64,000 nucleotides of DNA. Source: Gammaproteobacteria bacterium (GTDB lineage: Bacteria; Pseudomonadota; Gammaproteobacteria; Xanthomonadales; SZUA-36). The notes beneath the pieces are model-generated. The model worked only from the letters and a program-made list of their open reading frames with translations. It had not been told where the DNA came from and did no database searches. Where the stretch lies: NCBI GenBank assembly GCA_021772915.1, contig JAJFLB010000012.1, forward strand, positions 124,001 to 188,000, in the 5' to 3' direction. A program made the position numbers and the translations under genes. Below, piece after piece: positions 8,301 to 17,372 of the stretch (position 1 is its first letter; every line of letters begins with the position of its first letter).

Positions 8301-10578
8301 CCGGCAACTCACTGTCTAACAGATTCCAATCAGGTGTCTTGCCCCTTCCGACGTATTCGGCCTGTCGACCAAGCGCTTTGATGGCGCTGGTACTGAGTTC
8401 CGAAGGCTGTTGTTGCAAGCGTTGCTTTAAGGCGGGTAGTGCGTGTGCTGACAACAGTACGATGGTGCCGACATCACCAATGGCTTCAATATTGTTATCC
8501 AACAGGGCGCTAATCATTGCCTCGATTTGCCCGGCAAAATTCCCCAATTCATCGGCACCCACCACGCGTCCACTACCCTTGAGTGTGTGAAAGCCGCGGC
8601 AGATTTCCGCCATCAGTTCAGAGTCGTCCTGACTTTGCATCCAGTGTGGGATTTGCTCATTCAAAAGGGCGGAGACGGATTCGTACTCCTCAAGGAATAT
8701 TTCGAGTAATTTCGGGTCGGCCGCAACTGCTGACATTTCATCTGTAGCGGGTGATTGGGTCTTTTCTGGTGCCTTTGTTTCTGCTGGTTGTTCCGGATCC
8801 CTATCAGGACTGGGCGACAGTGTCTCTACCGCGGAAGTTGCATCCTCATCGACCGGTAGCCGTTCAAGGCGTTGTTTGAGAATATCAAGATAACGGAGGT
8901 GATCGCCTTGTTCGTCTCTGGATCCGGCGAGGTAAAGCTCGAGTGCTGCAATTGCATCAACGACGACCTCAAGCCGGTCGGACTCTGCTACCTGTGAGGA
9001 CTCGTTGACTTGCAATACAACTGCCAGGGCATTGCCAAGTTGAAGTACCAGCGGTGCTATTTCGGTCTCGCCGACCATTTCCAGGGCGCCCGCGATATGC
9101 CCCAGACCAATCTCATAATCAGCACCCTCATGACCTTCAAGATGCTGACGCACCGCTTCCTGCACCTCCTGAATACTGCTAACTGTCTCGTTAAGCAGAC
9201 ACCCCCGTATGCGATGTTGTTCGGCTGCGGGCAGTTCGATGTAGCCCTCGTTTTCTTCTTCCAGGAGTGGCTCACCCAGTGTATTGATTTGCTCATCCAG
9301 AACCGACTCCACCTGGATCAACTTGGTTGCCAATTCCAACAATTGTGATTCTTGTAACGGGCCATCAATATTGCTTACTGAATCAGCATCCGGTTCAGCA
9401 GTGCTCACAAATGCAGACATCAATTCCTCTATGGATTGCGAGGAATCCGCCAGGCCCATCATTTGTAGCGTGTCACGGAGTTTTGACAGCGCTTCGAAGC
9501 TCTGGCGACGCCTGCCGGGCTCAATATTACCTGTTCGAAGCTCAAGATCCAGTGCATCCTTGACCAGTGAAAGCTCGTCTCGGACTGCTGCTCCCAGCGA
9601 CTGATAAAGCTCCCGGCTATGACCACTAACCGCGCCCTGGGCTCTGCTCAGCACATCCGGCTCGGGAACCAGGTCCCTTAAGTGAAACCGCTCTATCAGC
9701 AGATCTACACCAGCATTACCGGGCCTGGCTTGTGCAGTATGGAACAATAACGCCTGTGATATGGCGTTGACCGAGTCACTATCAGCGGCTCCCTCCCCAT
9801 TTTCTGCTATTACCTTGAGATGGAGGCTTAACCGCGACAACAATCGGCGCAGATTTAGGTCGTTATCAGTAACCTTGTCAAGCAATCCACCGATGACCTC
9901 GGCGGCTATCCACCACAGTCTCCGTAAACTGGTTCCTTCCGCCCTCCGTTGTAAGGTCGCGCACACTGATTGCAGGGGTGAGAGCAGGTCAAGGTTCTCC
10001 TGGTCTTGTAACCACAGGAGCAAAGCACTTTCGTATTGCTGACACATACGCTGTGCGAGCACCTGGAAGGACTCATCATTGGCCGCAGCATGACGATTGC
10101 CGCCCTGCTTGTCATTTGAAGAATCCAGTTCCGGCAGTGGAACATCGAGGTCGGGTGCGAACAGTGCTGCTTCAGATACCACATCGGCGTCATGGGTGGC
10201 ACGTAATTCGTTGATTACTGGTAGCAATAGCACGGGCAGGTCATGATGACCGGCCTGTAAGCGGTCCAGATAAGACGGCACCACCACGATGGCATTCATC
10301 AGCGCGCCAAAGGCTTCTTCGCGGTCGCGGGTACCCTCGTTTTCGAGTTCCTTACAAACTGCAATCATCTCTTCGACGACGGGTGTAACACCTTGAAAAA
10401 CCAGTGTCCGGAAAATGAAGTTCAGTTCGGTGAGGTTTTCAGCAGTGTGTCTGATCCCACTCCCAATATGAGTACTCTCGGCCACGTTTTCTAATTGCGC
10501 ACGGATCTGATCCAGGTGCTTATCCAGGTCAGGGCGCACCCAGCTCAATATAGTGCTTGTGTTTGAGCCCCCAGGCAT
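5386..10578 (-). CDS. chpA: Hybrid chemotaxis histidine kinase ChpA
   Basis: Very large CheA-type kinase of the Pil-Chp twitching system (1730 residues; P. aeruginosa ChpA is over 2400, so this one has fewer Hpt modules). Order seen: a long N-terminal region with degenerate Hpt/FimL-like segments, an Hpt domain with HTLKGSGR near residue 660, a second Hpt with HTLKGGAR near 995, an acidic linker, a dimerisation region, CheA-type HATPase (HLIRNAIVHGIE near 1355, VEDDGAGMD, then GRGVGMDVV), a CheW domain about 1460-1580, and a C-terminal receiver about 1605-1725 (VVDDSITMRKV, LLLLDVEMPRMDGY, SKPYKE). It sits between pilJ and chpC on the same strand. Confidence 0.95.
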   Translation of the reverse strand: MPGGSNTSTILSWVRPDLDKHLDQIRAQLENVAESTHIGSGIRHTAENLTELNFIFRTLVFQGVTPVVEEMIAVCKELENEGTRDREEAFGALMNAIVVVPSYLDRLQAGHHDLPVLLLPVINELRATHDADVVSEAALFAPDLDVPLPELDSSNDKQGGNRHAAANDESFQVLAQRMCQQYESALLLWLQDQENLDLLSPLQSVCATLQRRAEGTSLRRLWWIAAEVIGGLLDKVTDNDLNLRRLLSRLSLHLKVIAENGEGAADSDSVNAISQALLFHTAQARPGNAGVDLLIERFHLRDLVPEPDVLSRAQGAVSGHSRELYQSLGAAVRDELSLVKDALDLELRTGNIEPGRRRQSFEALSKLRDTLQMMGLADSSQSIEELMSAFVSTAEPDADSVSNIDGPLQESQLLELATKLIQVESVLDEQINTLGEPLLEEENEGYIELPAAEQHRIRGCLLNETVSSIQEVQEAVRQHLEGHEGADYEIGLGHIAGALEMVGETEIAPLVLQLGNALAVVLQVNESSQVAESDRLEVVVDAIAALELYLAGSRDEQGDHLRYLDILKQRLERLPVDEDATSAVETLSPSPDRDPEQPAETKAPEKTQSPATDEMSAVAADPKLLEIFLEEYESVSALLNEQIPHWMQSQDDSELMAEICRGFHTLKGSGRVVGADELGNFAGQIEAMISALLDNNIEAIGDVGTIVLLSAHALPALKQRLQQQPSELSTSAIKALGRQAEYVGRGKTPDWNLLDSELPATFAPLMPDSATAARANRKKGDVAVTRISTKDTAKVSERQGLTDTLVVLNGLMDSISKDRTYVATDEQISAIDAVVQTTASAQVSRETDIAKSVQRLLEAQRISGKAFGNTDLWLIATSLAHFETCLAVQAGDLEIQLELDEDKQIEQLDALALEYEKFEKPPQDTVESEKTIKEEKRDSPEDREPDTEIEPVDTDILNIFLEEAADILERCDSLLDTWRDDLSNLELVKNLQREIHTLKGGARMAGMIALGDLSHSMETLLERVAGQLVSPSTAVIESLEQGCDRLHKWTEQATQKSASHAEGMPAESEQQLDDFATSQIPPVVDSDQAVTTESAPDEVEETPVDATKTDELDVAERPEEAPRGQQPIRVNAELLDSLVNCAGEISIFRSRMEQQFSHLRECLKESDETVTRLRDQFRKLEIETETQIRSRYPQDIRKDEEGFDPLELDHFSPIQQLSRSLSESVADLLNLQELLDKSARKSEALLVKQSRVNTELQERLMQTRMVHFSTIAPRLRRIVRTAAGETGKKTRLQLRMAGAGDQLDRNVLERITAPLEHLIRNAIVHGIESAKVRKKLNKPEEGELCITVAAEATEFVVRVEDDGAGMDLVAIKKRAIELELIDKKAKPEPQQLLQLILQSGFSTSKKVTALAGRGVGMDVVNSEIKQVGGSIEIDSETGKGSLFTIRIPFTLAVMQAIGVIAGQRQYLIPLASVTGVARIKPAEYQALYENDQPTYGFSGQQYPVIELEPLLSEPSTPIGNNTVSILMIKAGNQRAAFRVPELLEHKEIVIKPVGPQISSVPGILGGTISGDGQVVVIIDSGPLIRRALTDTSRPAPPELTVDADSKQPLALVVDDSITMRKVTSRVLEGHNIEVFTARDGMDAMEQMQERVPELLLLDVEMPRMDGYQLAEYVRTDSRLREIPIIMITSRTGKKHCERGKKAGANAYISKPYKESELISEVDRLLGTDRT

Positions 10579-10649
10579 TACCAGCCAATTGCAGTGTGAC
10601 GGTTTAACACGTTACGTTTCTCGGGGATGATCAATACAGGCGGCACGGT

Positions 10650-12683
10650 CTATTCATTTTCCGGAAGTTTGAAATCGGTGACCGAGTCACTTAATTTCTG
10701 GACCAACTCAGCCAGTTTGTCGACCGATTTCGCAGCCTTTGCGCTGCCTTTAGATGCCTGTACAGCCACGGTCTGTACATCTTTCATTAACCCGGAGATC
10801 TCAGTTGCAGTCTTTGATTGGGTCTGGGCTTCTTCAGAAATGCTGGCAATCAGATTGGACAGGTCGGTTGACCCGGATTCAATCTGCTCCAGCGCTTTAC
10901 CTGCATCTTGTGCCAGTCGGGCACCACTGACCACTTCTGAGGTGGTTGATTCCATTGACATGACGGCCTCTGCAGTATCTGTCTGGATTGTCAGTACCAG
11001 GGTTTCAATTCTACGGGTGGCGCTGGTGGCACTTTCCGCCAATTGTTGGACCTCATCAGCAACCACCGCAAACCCCTTGCCGGCGCCACCGGCAGAAGAG
11101 GCCTGAATGGCAGCATTGAGTGCGAGCACATTGGTTTGTTCGGCAATGCCATTGATCAACTCTACAATATCACCGATTTGTTGGCTTGATTCACCTAAGC
11201 GCTTGACACGTTTTGAGGTCGCTTGAATCTGCTCTCGTATGGTATCCATACCCGTGATAGTTTCACGGACCTTTTCTCCTCCCTTGTTAGCAATTTTCAC
11301 AGATCCCTGGGCCGCCGCGCTGGATTCACCCGATCGCCAGGCCATGACGTCGAAAGATTGCGCCATTTGATCTGCTATATTTGTTGCTGCTTCAACCTTT
11401 TTGGCCTGCAGGGCGGCAGCTTTGGCAAGACTGGCGGTGGAAGCGCGTGTATCCATTGCCGAATTTGTAACTGCCTCGGCCGTGTTCTTGATTCCTTTAA
11501 CCAGCTCGCGTAATTGCTCAACAGCATAGTTAACTGCGTCAGCAATCGCTCCGGTCATGTTGTCAGTAACCGAAGCTTTAACGGTCAGGTCTCCATCGGC
11601 CAAAGCACTCATCTCATTCAACAGTTGCACAATAGCCTGTTGATTCTTTTTGCTGGCTTTTGCGGCAACTTTTGCCCGTCCACGTTCAGTGGACAAAAAG
11701 GAACGCAACATAATCCAGACAATGACGATCATGAGCGCCAGGCCCACGGCACCGGCAGTTTGGGAAGGCCAAATACGTGTTTGTGGAAGCGCGGCGATGG
11801 ACCCTTTCAGGTTGGACGCCTCATCGAATACGACGCGGCTATCGAGAAATATTTCGTCTGCGGCGCCACGAACTGCAAACAAATCGTCAGCGGAGGCCAG
11901 AATGGCCTCGGCATTGGGTTTGATGGTTGCGAACGCGACGCTGACCTGCCCCAAAGATTGCATTGCCTGTGTGCTGCGAATCCGGCTAATACCGAGACGG
12001 GTGTTGCCTTGCGTCAATGCTGTCACGACTTGCTCAAACAGGTCGAGATCATTACGCAACTTATCCGCCGCAATGATCGCATTACTTCCGCCCTGAAGGA
12101 TTTCGGATGTGCGTCGTAAAATTCGATCCGCCAGCACCAGTTGACGACTGGCGAACACCACCTGGTTCGTTGATGCGCCACTTTGCGACAGGGCGCGCAA
12201 GCTTGCATCTGCATTTTGTTGCAGGTCTGGAATATTTTCCTGTACCACGTTGTGGGCCATTGCCAGTTCCACAATCATTGCTTTGAGCTCAAGTATCCTG
12301 GCTGCATTGCCGCCCAATCGGTCCCAGGACAGACTGAGTTGCAACATGGGTATTTCTAAATTCGCTGGTGTGGGTGGAAGATTGGTCAAATCGGAACCAC
12401 TCAATAGCGTATCCATCGCGGCCTGAATCTGGAGACGTGAGGTTCCGAGCTCCAGGAATGCCTGGAGATTTCCTGAAGCGGCCTCACCGGCAGATTTGGC
12501 CATTTGTTGTGATCTCACCTGAACATCCGTGGCCAGGGACATCCACTCCTGTTGGTTATGGGCATGACGTGCAAGCAGGTAAAAGTTCGAGACCACCAAC
12601 CCGAGAGAAGCGATGAGCAAACCTGTGAGTAAGAAAACAGCCGACGATTTTGGGTCCTTCGAGTTTAGCTCTCTGTTTTTCAT
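10650..12683 (-). CDS. pilJ: Methyl-accepting chemotaxis protein PilJ
   Basis: Chemoreceptor of the Pil-Chp system, 677 residues, inner membrane. A transmembrane segment near residues 15-37 precedes a large periplasmic region with PilJ-type repeats (SRQLVLADRILRR...). A second membrane segment lies near residue 310-330 (GLALMIVIVWIMLRSFL), then a HAMP region and the MCP signalling hairpin with EQTNVLALNAAIQASSAGG. The gene lies between pilI (about 20 bp) and chpA (71 bp). In Pseudomonas it responds to pilin state and controls cAMP and twitching; this is family knowledge. Confidence 0.95.
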   Translation of the reverse strand: MKNRELNSKDPKSSAVFLLTGLLIASLGLVVSNFYLLARHAHNQQEWMSLATDVQVRSQQMAKSAGEAASGNLQAFLELGTSRLQIQAAMDTLLSGSDLTNLPPTPANLEIPMLQLSLSWDRLGGNAARILELKAMIVELAMAHNVVQENIPDLQQNADASLRALSQSGASTNQVVFASRQLVLADRILRRTSEILQGGSNAIIAADKLRNDLDLFEQVVTALTQGNTRLGISRIRSTQAMQSLGQVSVAFATIKPNAEAILASADDLFAVRGAADEIFLDSRVVFDEASNLKGSIAALPQTRIWPSQTAGAVGLALMIVIVWIMLRSFLSTERGRAKVAAKASKKNQQAIVQLLNEMSALADGDLTVKASVTDNMTGAIADAVNYAVEQLRELVKGIKNTAEAVTNSAMDTRASTASLAKAAALQAKKVEAATNIADQMAQSFDVMAWRSGESSAAAQGSVKIANKGGEKVRETITGMDTIREQIQATSKRVKRLGESSQQIGDIVELINGIAEQTNVLALNAAIQASSAGGAGKGFAVVADEVQQLAESATSATRRIETLVLTIQTDTAEAVMSMESTTSEVVSGARLAQDAGKALEQIESGSTDLSNLIASISEEAQTQSKTATEISGLMKDVQTVAVQASKGSAKAAKSVDKLAELVQKLSDSVTDFKLPENE

Positions 12684-12702
12684 CTTGTTTTTCTAAATGA
12701 CT

Positions 12703-13245
12703 TCAAGTTGCGGCACCGTTGAGGAACTCTGTGGTGGAAAACAGTGTACCAAGGTCCAACTCCTGCCATACATCCTTGCCGGAGCGATATTGTTTGTGCA
12801 CGTAGGTTGTTAGCGGAGACTTTTTTGGTAGCTTGGCTTGTTTAGCCTCTGAGCGTACAAAAAACCGCTGACCAAATACTTCATCCACCAACAGACCGAG
12901 CGGCCGGCCGCGTAAACTTGCTGCCAGCAGGCGGGTTCTCATCGTTACGGATGAGCGCTCACCATTGAGAAACCATGCCAAATCCACAACGGTCAATAAA
13001 TCACCGTGGATGTTAGCCAGACCGAGTATCCACGGTTTGGTCCCCGGCACGGGCGTGAACGCGGGCAGGGGCAAAAACTCGCGCACTTGCTCGATGCTGC
13101 AGGTCAGTTGGATATCACCTATTCGAAAAATTACTCCGGCCCATTCGTCACCCTGCGGGTTCTTATCGGACTGACCAGGTTCGAAAGCCTCACTACGTTT
13201 TTCGTACTCCAGTAGTTTCTCGAATGATGTACTAACAACACTCAT
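12703..13245 (-). CDS. pilI: CheW-type adaptor PilI
   Basis: CheW domain protein of 180 residues linking PilJ to ChpA. Motifs seen: GVIFRIGDIQLTCSIEQVRE, PWILGLANIHGDLLTVVDLA, and LLVDEVFGQRFF. It is the gene immediately before pilJ, as in other pil/chp clusters. About 98 bp separate it from pilG; no pilH gene fits in that gap. Confidence 0.92.
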   Translation of the reverse strand: MSVVSTSFEKLLEYEKRSEAFEPGQSDKNPQGDEWAGVIFRIGDIQLTCSIEQVREFLPLPAFTPVPGTKPWILGLANIHGDLLTVVDLAWFLNGERSSVTMRTRLLAASLRGRPLGLLVDEVFGQRFFVRSEAKQAKLPKKSPLTTYVHKQYRSGKDVWQELDLGTLFSTTEFLNGAAT

Positions 13246-13343
13246 AGTTGTTCACCGTGTATCGGCCTTTGGGGTTGAAGCATTACATCTTCGATCCCGA
13301 TGGATGCAATAACGAAGGGTTGCTCACACGACAAAGACAAGCC

Positions 13344-13766
13344 TCAGGCAGCATGCCGCTTGACGGCATCCAGTAATTCTTCACGGGTAAATGGCTTGGT
13401 CAGATATTGGTCCGACCCCACGACTCTGCCACGGGCCTTGTCGAACAAACCATCCTTGCTGGTGAGCATCACCACGGGTGTGTGGCGAAATTCGGTGTTG
13501 TTTTTGATAATGGCACAGGTTTGGTATCCGTCCAGCCGGGGCATCATGATATCCACAAAAATAACGTCTGGGTGGTGGCGAGTGATTTTGGACAGTGCCT
13601 CAAAACCGTTTTCCGCGGTAATGACCTCGTAGCCTTCATTAGAAAGCATATTTTCTGCCGAACGACGGATAGTAGCGCTGTCATCAATGACCAATATACG
13701 CAGTTTTTTCGGGACAACCGGGCCGTCGCTGTCGTTTTCCGCAGTGTCCAATGTTTCTTTAACCAT
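13344..13766 (-). CDS. pilG: Twitching motility response regulator PilG
   Basis: Single receiver-domain regulator. Receiver landmarks are LVIDDSATIRR, the phospho-acceptor Asp in FVDIMMPRLDGYQTCAIIKNN, and VVMLTSKDGLFDKARGRVVG followed by SDQYLTKPF. The last stretch is characteristic of PilG rather than PilH. The ATG at 13766 (140 residues) is preceded by a purine-rich AGGGAAGAG; the track start at 13826 adds 20 unlikely residues. First gene of the pil/chp operon, divergent from gshB. PilH, normally the next gene, is missing. Confidence 0.92.
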   Translation of the reverse strand: MVKETLDTAENDSDGPVVPKKLRILVIDDSATIRRSAENMLSNEGYEVITAENGFEALSKITRHHPDVIFVDIMMPRLDGYQTCAIIKNNTEFRHTPVVMLTSKDGLFDKARGRVVGSDQYLTKPFTREELLDAVKRHAA

Positions 13767-14013
13767 AGTCTCTTCCCTGATCGCTGAGACGTTGACAATG
13801 CTTCCATTCATTGCGATGCAGTACATCAGTTAATTCGGAAGTTGTCCAGTTAGTTTACCCGCAGAAAAGGGTTGATTCCAGCCCGTCGTATTTGAGCAGG
13901 AATGCTCTTCATACCGTTATGTGTCAATGTATTTGACGAGTTCCGGTTCAGGTATCGCTGGAACCTGACCTTCAGGCACATGATAATGTTGCAAGACTAA
14001 GCAGGAAAAGAAG
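13767..14013. promoter_or_regulatory. Divergent intergenic region pilG / gshB
   Basis: About 250 bp without a gene between the divergent pilG and gshB starts. It must carry the promoters of the pil/chp operon (minus) and of gshB-tonB-yqgE-ruvX (plus). A plausible ribosome binding site (gcaggaaaag) precedes the gshB ATG. I could not assign -35/-10 boxes with confidence. Confidence 0.5.
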
Positions 14014-14994
14014 ATGACCGTGGTTGCCAAATCAGCTGATCAATCCCTGAAAACGGGTGTGGTGATGAACCCCATCAGTGGTATCAGTAGTTACAAGGAT
14101 TCCACTTTCGCCATGTTGCTGGAGGCACAGCGCCGTGGACATGAGTTGTACTATATGGAGCCTCAAAATTTGCTGGCCAAAGACGGACGGTGTTTTGCCG
14201 CCATGCAACAACTTGAAGTGCGTGATAACACCACCGACTGGTTCGACCTTGAGCCCGCCGGCAGCCTGCCACTCGATCAACTGGATATCGTGTTGATGCG
14301 ACGGGATCCGCCCTTCGATATGGATTACATCTATGCGACTTACATGCTGGAGTTGGCCGAGAAATCTGGCACCCTGGTAATTAATAGTCCGCAAAGTTTG
14401 CGTGATGCCAACGAAAAATTCTTTATCAATCGTTTCCCACAATGTTGTGTGCCGATGTTGGTCAGTAGTGAATCAGGGCTGATTCGTGAGTTTGTTTCAC
14501 AACAGGGGCTTTGTGTTGTCAAACCTTTGGACGGTATGGGAGGCGAGTCCATTTTCCGGGTAAGTGAGTCAGACTTGAATCTGAATGTCATTTTGGAAAC
14601 CATTACACAGCACAACTCCAGAGCGGTGATGGTGCAGAAATTCATTGATGATATTTCTCATGGGGACAAACGTATTTTAGTGGTCGACGGTGAGCCGGTG
14701 CCCTATGCATTGGCACGTTTTCCTGGTGCGGGTGATTTTCGTGGCAATTTAGCCAAAGGAGGCAGCAGCAAAGGTGTGCCGCTGAGTGAGCGGGACCGAT
14801 GGATCTGCGCGCAGGTTGCACCTGAATTGAGGAAGCGAGGCATCATGTTCGCCGGTTTGGATGTCATCGGAGACTGGCTTTCTGAGGTGAATGTTACCAG
14901 CCCGACCTGCATTCGCGAGCTGGATGATGAGTTCGATCTGAACATTGCCGCACAGTTATTCGAAGCAATCGAAGCGTTGTTGCAACGTCAATGA
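14014..14994 (+). CDS. gshB: Glutathione synthetase GshB
   Basis: ATP-grasp ligase joining gamma-glutamylcysteine and glycine, 326 residues. Landmarks are VVMNPISGISSYKDSTFAML, MRRDPPFDMDYIYATYMLE, KPLDGMGGESIF, DGEPVPYALARFPGAGDFRGN and the end VNVTSPTCIRELD, all typical of bacterial GshB. The start codon follows a good Shine-Dalgarno sequence. It overlaps the next gene by 4 bp (ATGA) and is the first of four plus-strand genes in a typical gammaproteobacterial order. Confidence 0.96.
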   Translation: MTVVAKSADQSLKTGVVMNPISGISSYKDSTFAMLLEAQRRGHELYYMEPQNLLAKDGRCFAAMQQLEVRDNTTDWFDLEPAGSLPLDQLDIVLMRRDPPFDMDYIYATYMLELAEKSGTLVINSPQSLRDANEKFFINRFPQCCVPMLVSSESGLIREFVSQQGLCVVKPLDGMGGESIFRVSESDLNLNVILETITQHNSRAVMVQKFIDDISHGDKRILVVDGEPVPYALARFPGAGDFRGNLAKGGSSKGVPLSERDRWICAQVAPELRKRGIMFAGLDVIGDWLSEVNVTSPTCIRELDDEFDLNIAAQLFEAIEALLQRQ

Positions 14995-15851
14995 CTGCTT
15001 CCTACGCCCACAACGATCGATTTGCCATCAGTCTTTTGATGGCACTTGCGTTGCACGCCATTACGCTGTTGGGTATTGGTTTTGCGATTGATTTCAGACC
15101 ACTGACCCACCCACTTGAAACACTCGATGTGGTGTTGGTGAATTGGCGGTCGGACTCGACACCGGATGACGCTGATTTTTTGGCCCAGGCTTCCCAGCAG
15201 GGCGGTGGTGAGTCCCTCAAGGTTCAAAAGCCCTCACAGGAAAGCGCTGGGACGGCGATGGGCCCTTCCGAAGGAGATGACAGGCAAAACCAGATAGAAC
15301 AGATATCAGCGGCTGCGGATGCCGCACGCGAGCAGATATTGGTCGAGGCAATTGACGCTGAGCACACCCAGCAGATCACCAAGATAGCCCAGCCAGAGCC
15401 GCCGCTCCCAACGGCGGCCAGCTTGAGGCAGGAAAGTCTTGCAGTTGCAAAGCTGCAACCAGGGATAAAGCACGATCGCGAATCCCAGTCAAAGCTACCC
15501 CGCCGCAAATGGATCTCTGCCAACACCCGTGAGTATGAGTTTGCTGCCTACATGCAGGCCTGGGTTGCAAAGGTAGAGCGGGTTGGGAACCTGAATTACC
15601 CGGAGGAAATTCGACGCCAGAAACTGATGGGTGATTTGCTCATGACGGTGGGCATTGGTCGTGATGGTAAGGTGGAAAGCATCGACATCCTGCGCAGTTC
15701 CGGCTTGGTTCAACTGGATCAGACAGCGACCCGGATTGTTCGCCTGGCCGCACCGTATTCACCGCTGCCTGAGCATATCAATGCCACGGTCGACGTATTG
15801 CATATTACTCGCACCTGGCGATTTTCACGTAATTTTGAAGGGCTGGATTAA
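14991..15851 (+). CDS. TonB-family energy transducer-like protein
   Basis: 286 residues with one N-terminal membrane segment (LLMALALHAITLLGIGF), a long polar, Ala/Gln-rich periplasmic linker, and a C-terminal TonB domain (YMQAWVAKVERVGNLNYPEE ... LLMTVGIGRDGKVESIDILR). TonB proteins pass energy from ExbB/ExbD to outer-membrane receptors, but no exbBD or receptor gene lies nearby. The gene at this position between gshB and yqgE is conserved in many gammaproteobacteria, where its exact role is poorly defined. It is translationally coupled to gshB. Confidence 0.82.
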   Translation: MTASYAHNDRFAISLLMALALHAITLLGIGFAIDFRPLTHPLETLDVVLVNWRSDSTPDDADFLAQASQQGGGESLKVQKPSQESAGTAMGPSEGDDRQNQIEQISAAADAAREQILVEAIDAEHTQQITKIAQPEPPLPTAASLRQESLAVAKLQPGIKHDRESQSKLPRRKWISANTREYEFAAYMQAWVAKVERVGNLNYPEEIRRQKLMGDLLMTVGIGRDGKVESIDILRSSGLVQLDQTATRIVRLAAPYSPLPEHINATVDVLHITRTWRFSRNFEGLD

Positions 15852-15905
15852 TAAACACTTCACGTTCCGCTTGATTTAACCGGCATACCGACTAACATTT
15901 GATAT

Positions 15906-16487
15906 ATGGGTAAGGAATCACAGGACACTGTCAGCGGTTATCTGCAACAGCAGATGTTGATCGCCATGCCAGCCATGGCTGACCCCAATTTTGTTCGCAG
16001 CGTGACCCTGCTGTGCCAGCACAGCGAAGCGGGTGCCATCGGGATCACTATTAATCGCTTGTCGAGCCTCACACTGGGTGAGATTCTGGATCAGCTTCAC
16101 ATTCCCTGTAAGGATGAAGCGCTTTCCGCAATCATGGTCCTGGAGGGCGGCCCGGTTAGTCCGGACCATGGTTTTGTACTACACAGCCCGGCTGAGGGTT
16201 TTGAGTCCAGTGTCCGCATCAACGATGACATCATGGTCACTACCTCGCGCGATGTACTGACTGCCATTGCTAGCGGTGAGGGCCCGCAGCAGTTTCTGGT
16301 TGCACTCGGTTACGCGGGTTGGGGCAATGGCCAGCTGGAATCGGAACTGCGTCAGAATGCGTGGTTATCTGTACCGGCAGATAAAGCAATTTTGTTTGAA
16401 TCACCATTACAAAGCCGTTGGGAAAGAGCAGTCGGCAAACTTGGAATCGATATTGACCACTTGCATGGGGTGGGTGGGCATGCCTGA
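15906..16487 (+). CDS. yqgE: YqgE/AlgH family protein
   Basis: 193-residue DUF179 protein. Family landmarks are LIAMPAMADPNFVRSVTLLC, GAIGITINRL, VLEGGPVSPDHGFVLH and LGYAGWGNGQLESEL. Its biochemical role is not established; in Pseudomonas the homologue AlgH has been linked to alginate regulation. It precedes and slightly overlaps ruvX, the usual arrangement. Confidence 0.93.
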   Translation: MGKESQDTVSGYLQQQMLIAMPAMADPNFVRSVTLLCQHSEAGAIGITINRLSSLTLGEILDQLHIPCKDEALSAIMVLEGGPVSPDHGFVLHSPAEGFESSVRINDDIMVTTSRDVLTAIASGEGPQQFLVALGYAGWGNGQLESELRQNAWLSVPADKAILFESPLQSRWERAVGKLGIDIDHLHGVGGHA

Positions 16488-16950
16488 TGGGGATCCCGGT
16501 CCGAATGGTGCACACCCTATGCCCACAGGTACATTACTGGCGTTTGATTTTGGCCACCGGCGCATTGGGGTTGCTGTTGGACAGACCCTGACCTGTACTG
16601 CGACTGCACTGGCCGTTGTCCCTGTTGCTAACCAACCCAATTGGCAGGAAGTTGCCAATCTCATTGAAGATTGGCAGCCAGTTGCCCTGGTGGTGGGCTT
16701 GCCGCTGGGTGTCGCGGGTGATGAAACTGACATGTCTCGCGACGCGAGACAGTTCGGTCTGCAGCTGGGGGACAGGTTTGGAATCCAGGTGTTGTATGAG
16801 GATGAGCGTTTGACTTCAGTAGTCGCTGAGAATCGTTTTGTGGACGCCAGGGCCAAGGGCAATCTGCGTCGCAAAGATGCGGCACTCAAAGATGCAATGG
16901 CGGCTCAGATCATACTCGAAAATTGGTTACGGTCCAGTGGCCCAAAATGA
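16480..16950 (+). CDS. ruvX: Holliday junction resolvase-like RuvX (YqgF)
   Basis: RNase H-fold nuclease of the YqgF family, implicated in pre-16S rRNA 5' maturation and proposed as a Holliday-junction resolvase. Landmarks are LLAFDFGHRRIGVAVG (first catalytic Asp), VVGLPLGVAGDE, YEDERLTSVVAE and the terminal KDAALKDAMAAQIILENWL. The ATG at 16480 overlaps the yqgE stop; an ATG at 16519 directly before the conserved core is also possible. The track start at 16267 is a shadow over yqgE. Confidence 0.92.
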   Translation: MPDGDPGPNGAHPMPTGTLLAFDFGHRRIGVAVGQTLTCTATALAVVPVANQPNWQEVANLIEDWQPVALVVGLPLGVAGDETDMSRDARQFGLQLGDRFGIQVLYEDERLTSVVAENRFVDARAKGNLRRKDAALKDAMAAQIILENWLRSSGPK

Positions 16951-17372
16951 TTGCTCTGAATCTATCCAACCTCCCTCGCTGGACCACTGCTGTGTTGCAT
17001 CACTAAGTAGCGGATTTTCATCCGGGATTGGTCACGCAAAAAAAACCGCCCCACGCTGAAAGAGGGTTATCAGTGTGGGGCGGTTGAAGCAAGGTCGGGA
17101 ACGTCGGTCAGACGATGATCAGGGAGAAAATATCCCGACATTGCTTATTCTAAGATTTTGGGATTATATTGAGCCGTTAAATTCTTAGCCCTCTTTTCTA
17201 TTGCGATTGCTTACTTTGACGCGCTGAACCATCAATACGTTACACATAGTTTCTGAATGCGCCGATTGGGTGTCATTGTGGACAACAGTTCGTGGGCATG
17301 AGGGTGCCCATGGTCATGGTCTGCGGTGAGGGGTTGGAATGGGGCGATAAAGCGTTGGCTGGGTGATCTTGC
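16951..17372. other. Intergenic space between ruvX and algR-like gene
   Basis: About 420 bp with no gene. It contains one strong hairpin (separate entry). The pyrR/pyrB/pyrC or pilT genes often found after ruvX are not present. Confidence 0.6.
17038..17087 (-). terminator. Strong intrinsic terminator downstream of the LytTR regulator
   Basis: A 16-bp stem (aaccgccccacgctga / tcagtgtggggcggtt, one G-T pair) with a short loop has an A-run on its left. On the minus strand it is a hairpin followed by T residues, which fits termination of the minus-strand algR-like gene. The T-run is absent on the plus-strand side, though the stem may also slow transcripts arriving from ruvX. Confidence 0.85.
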
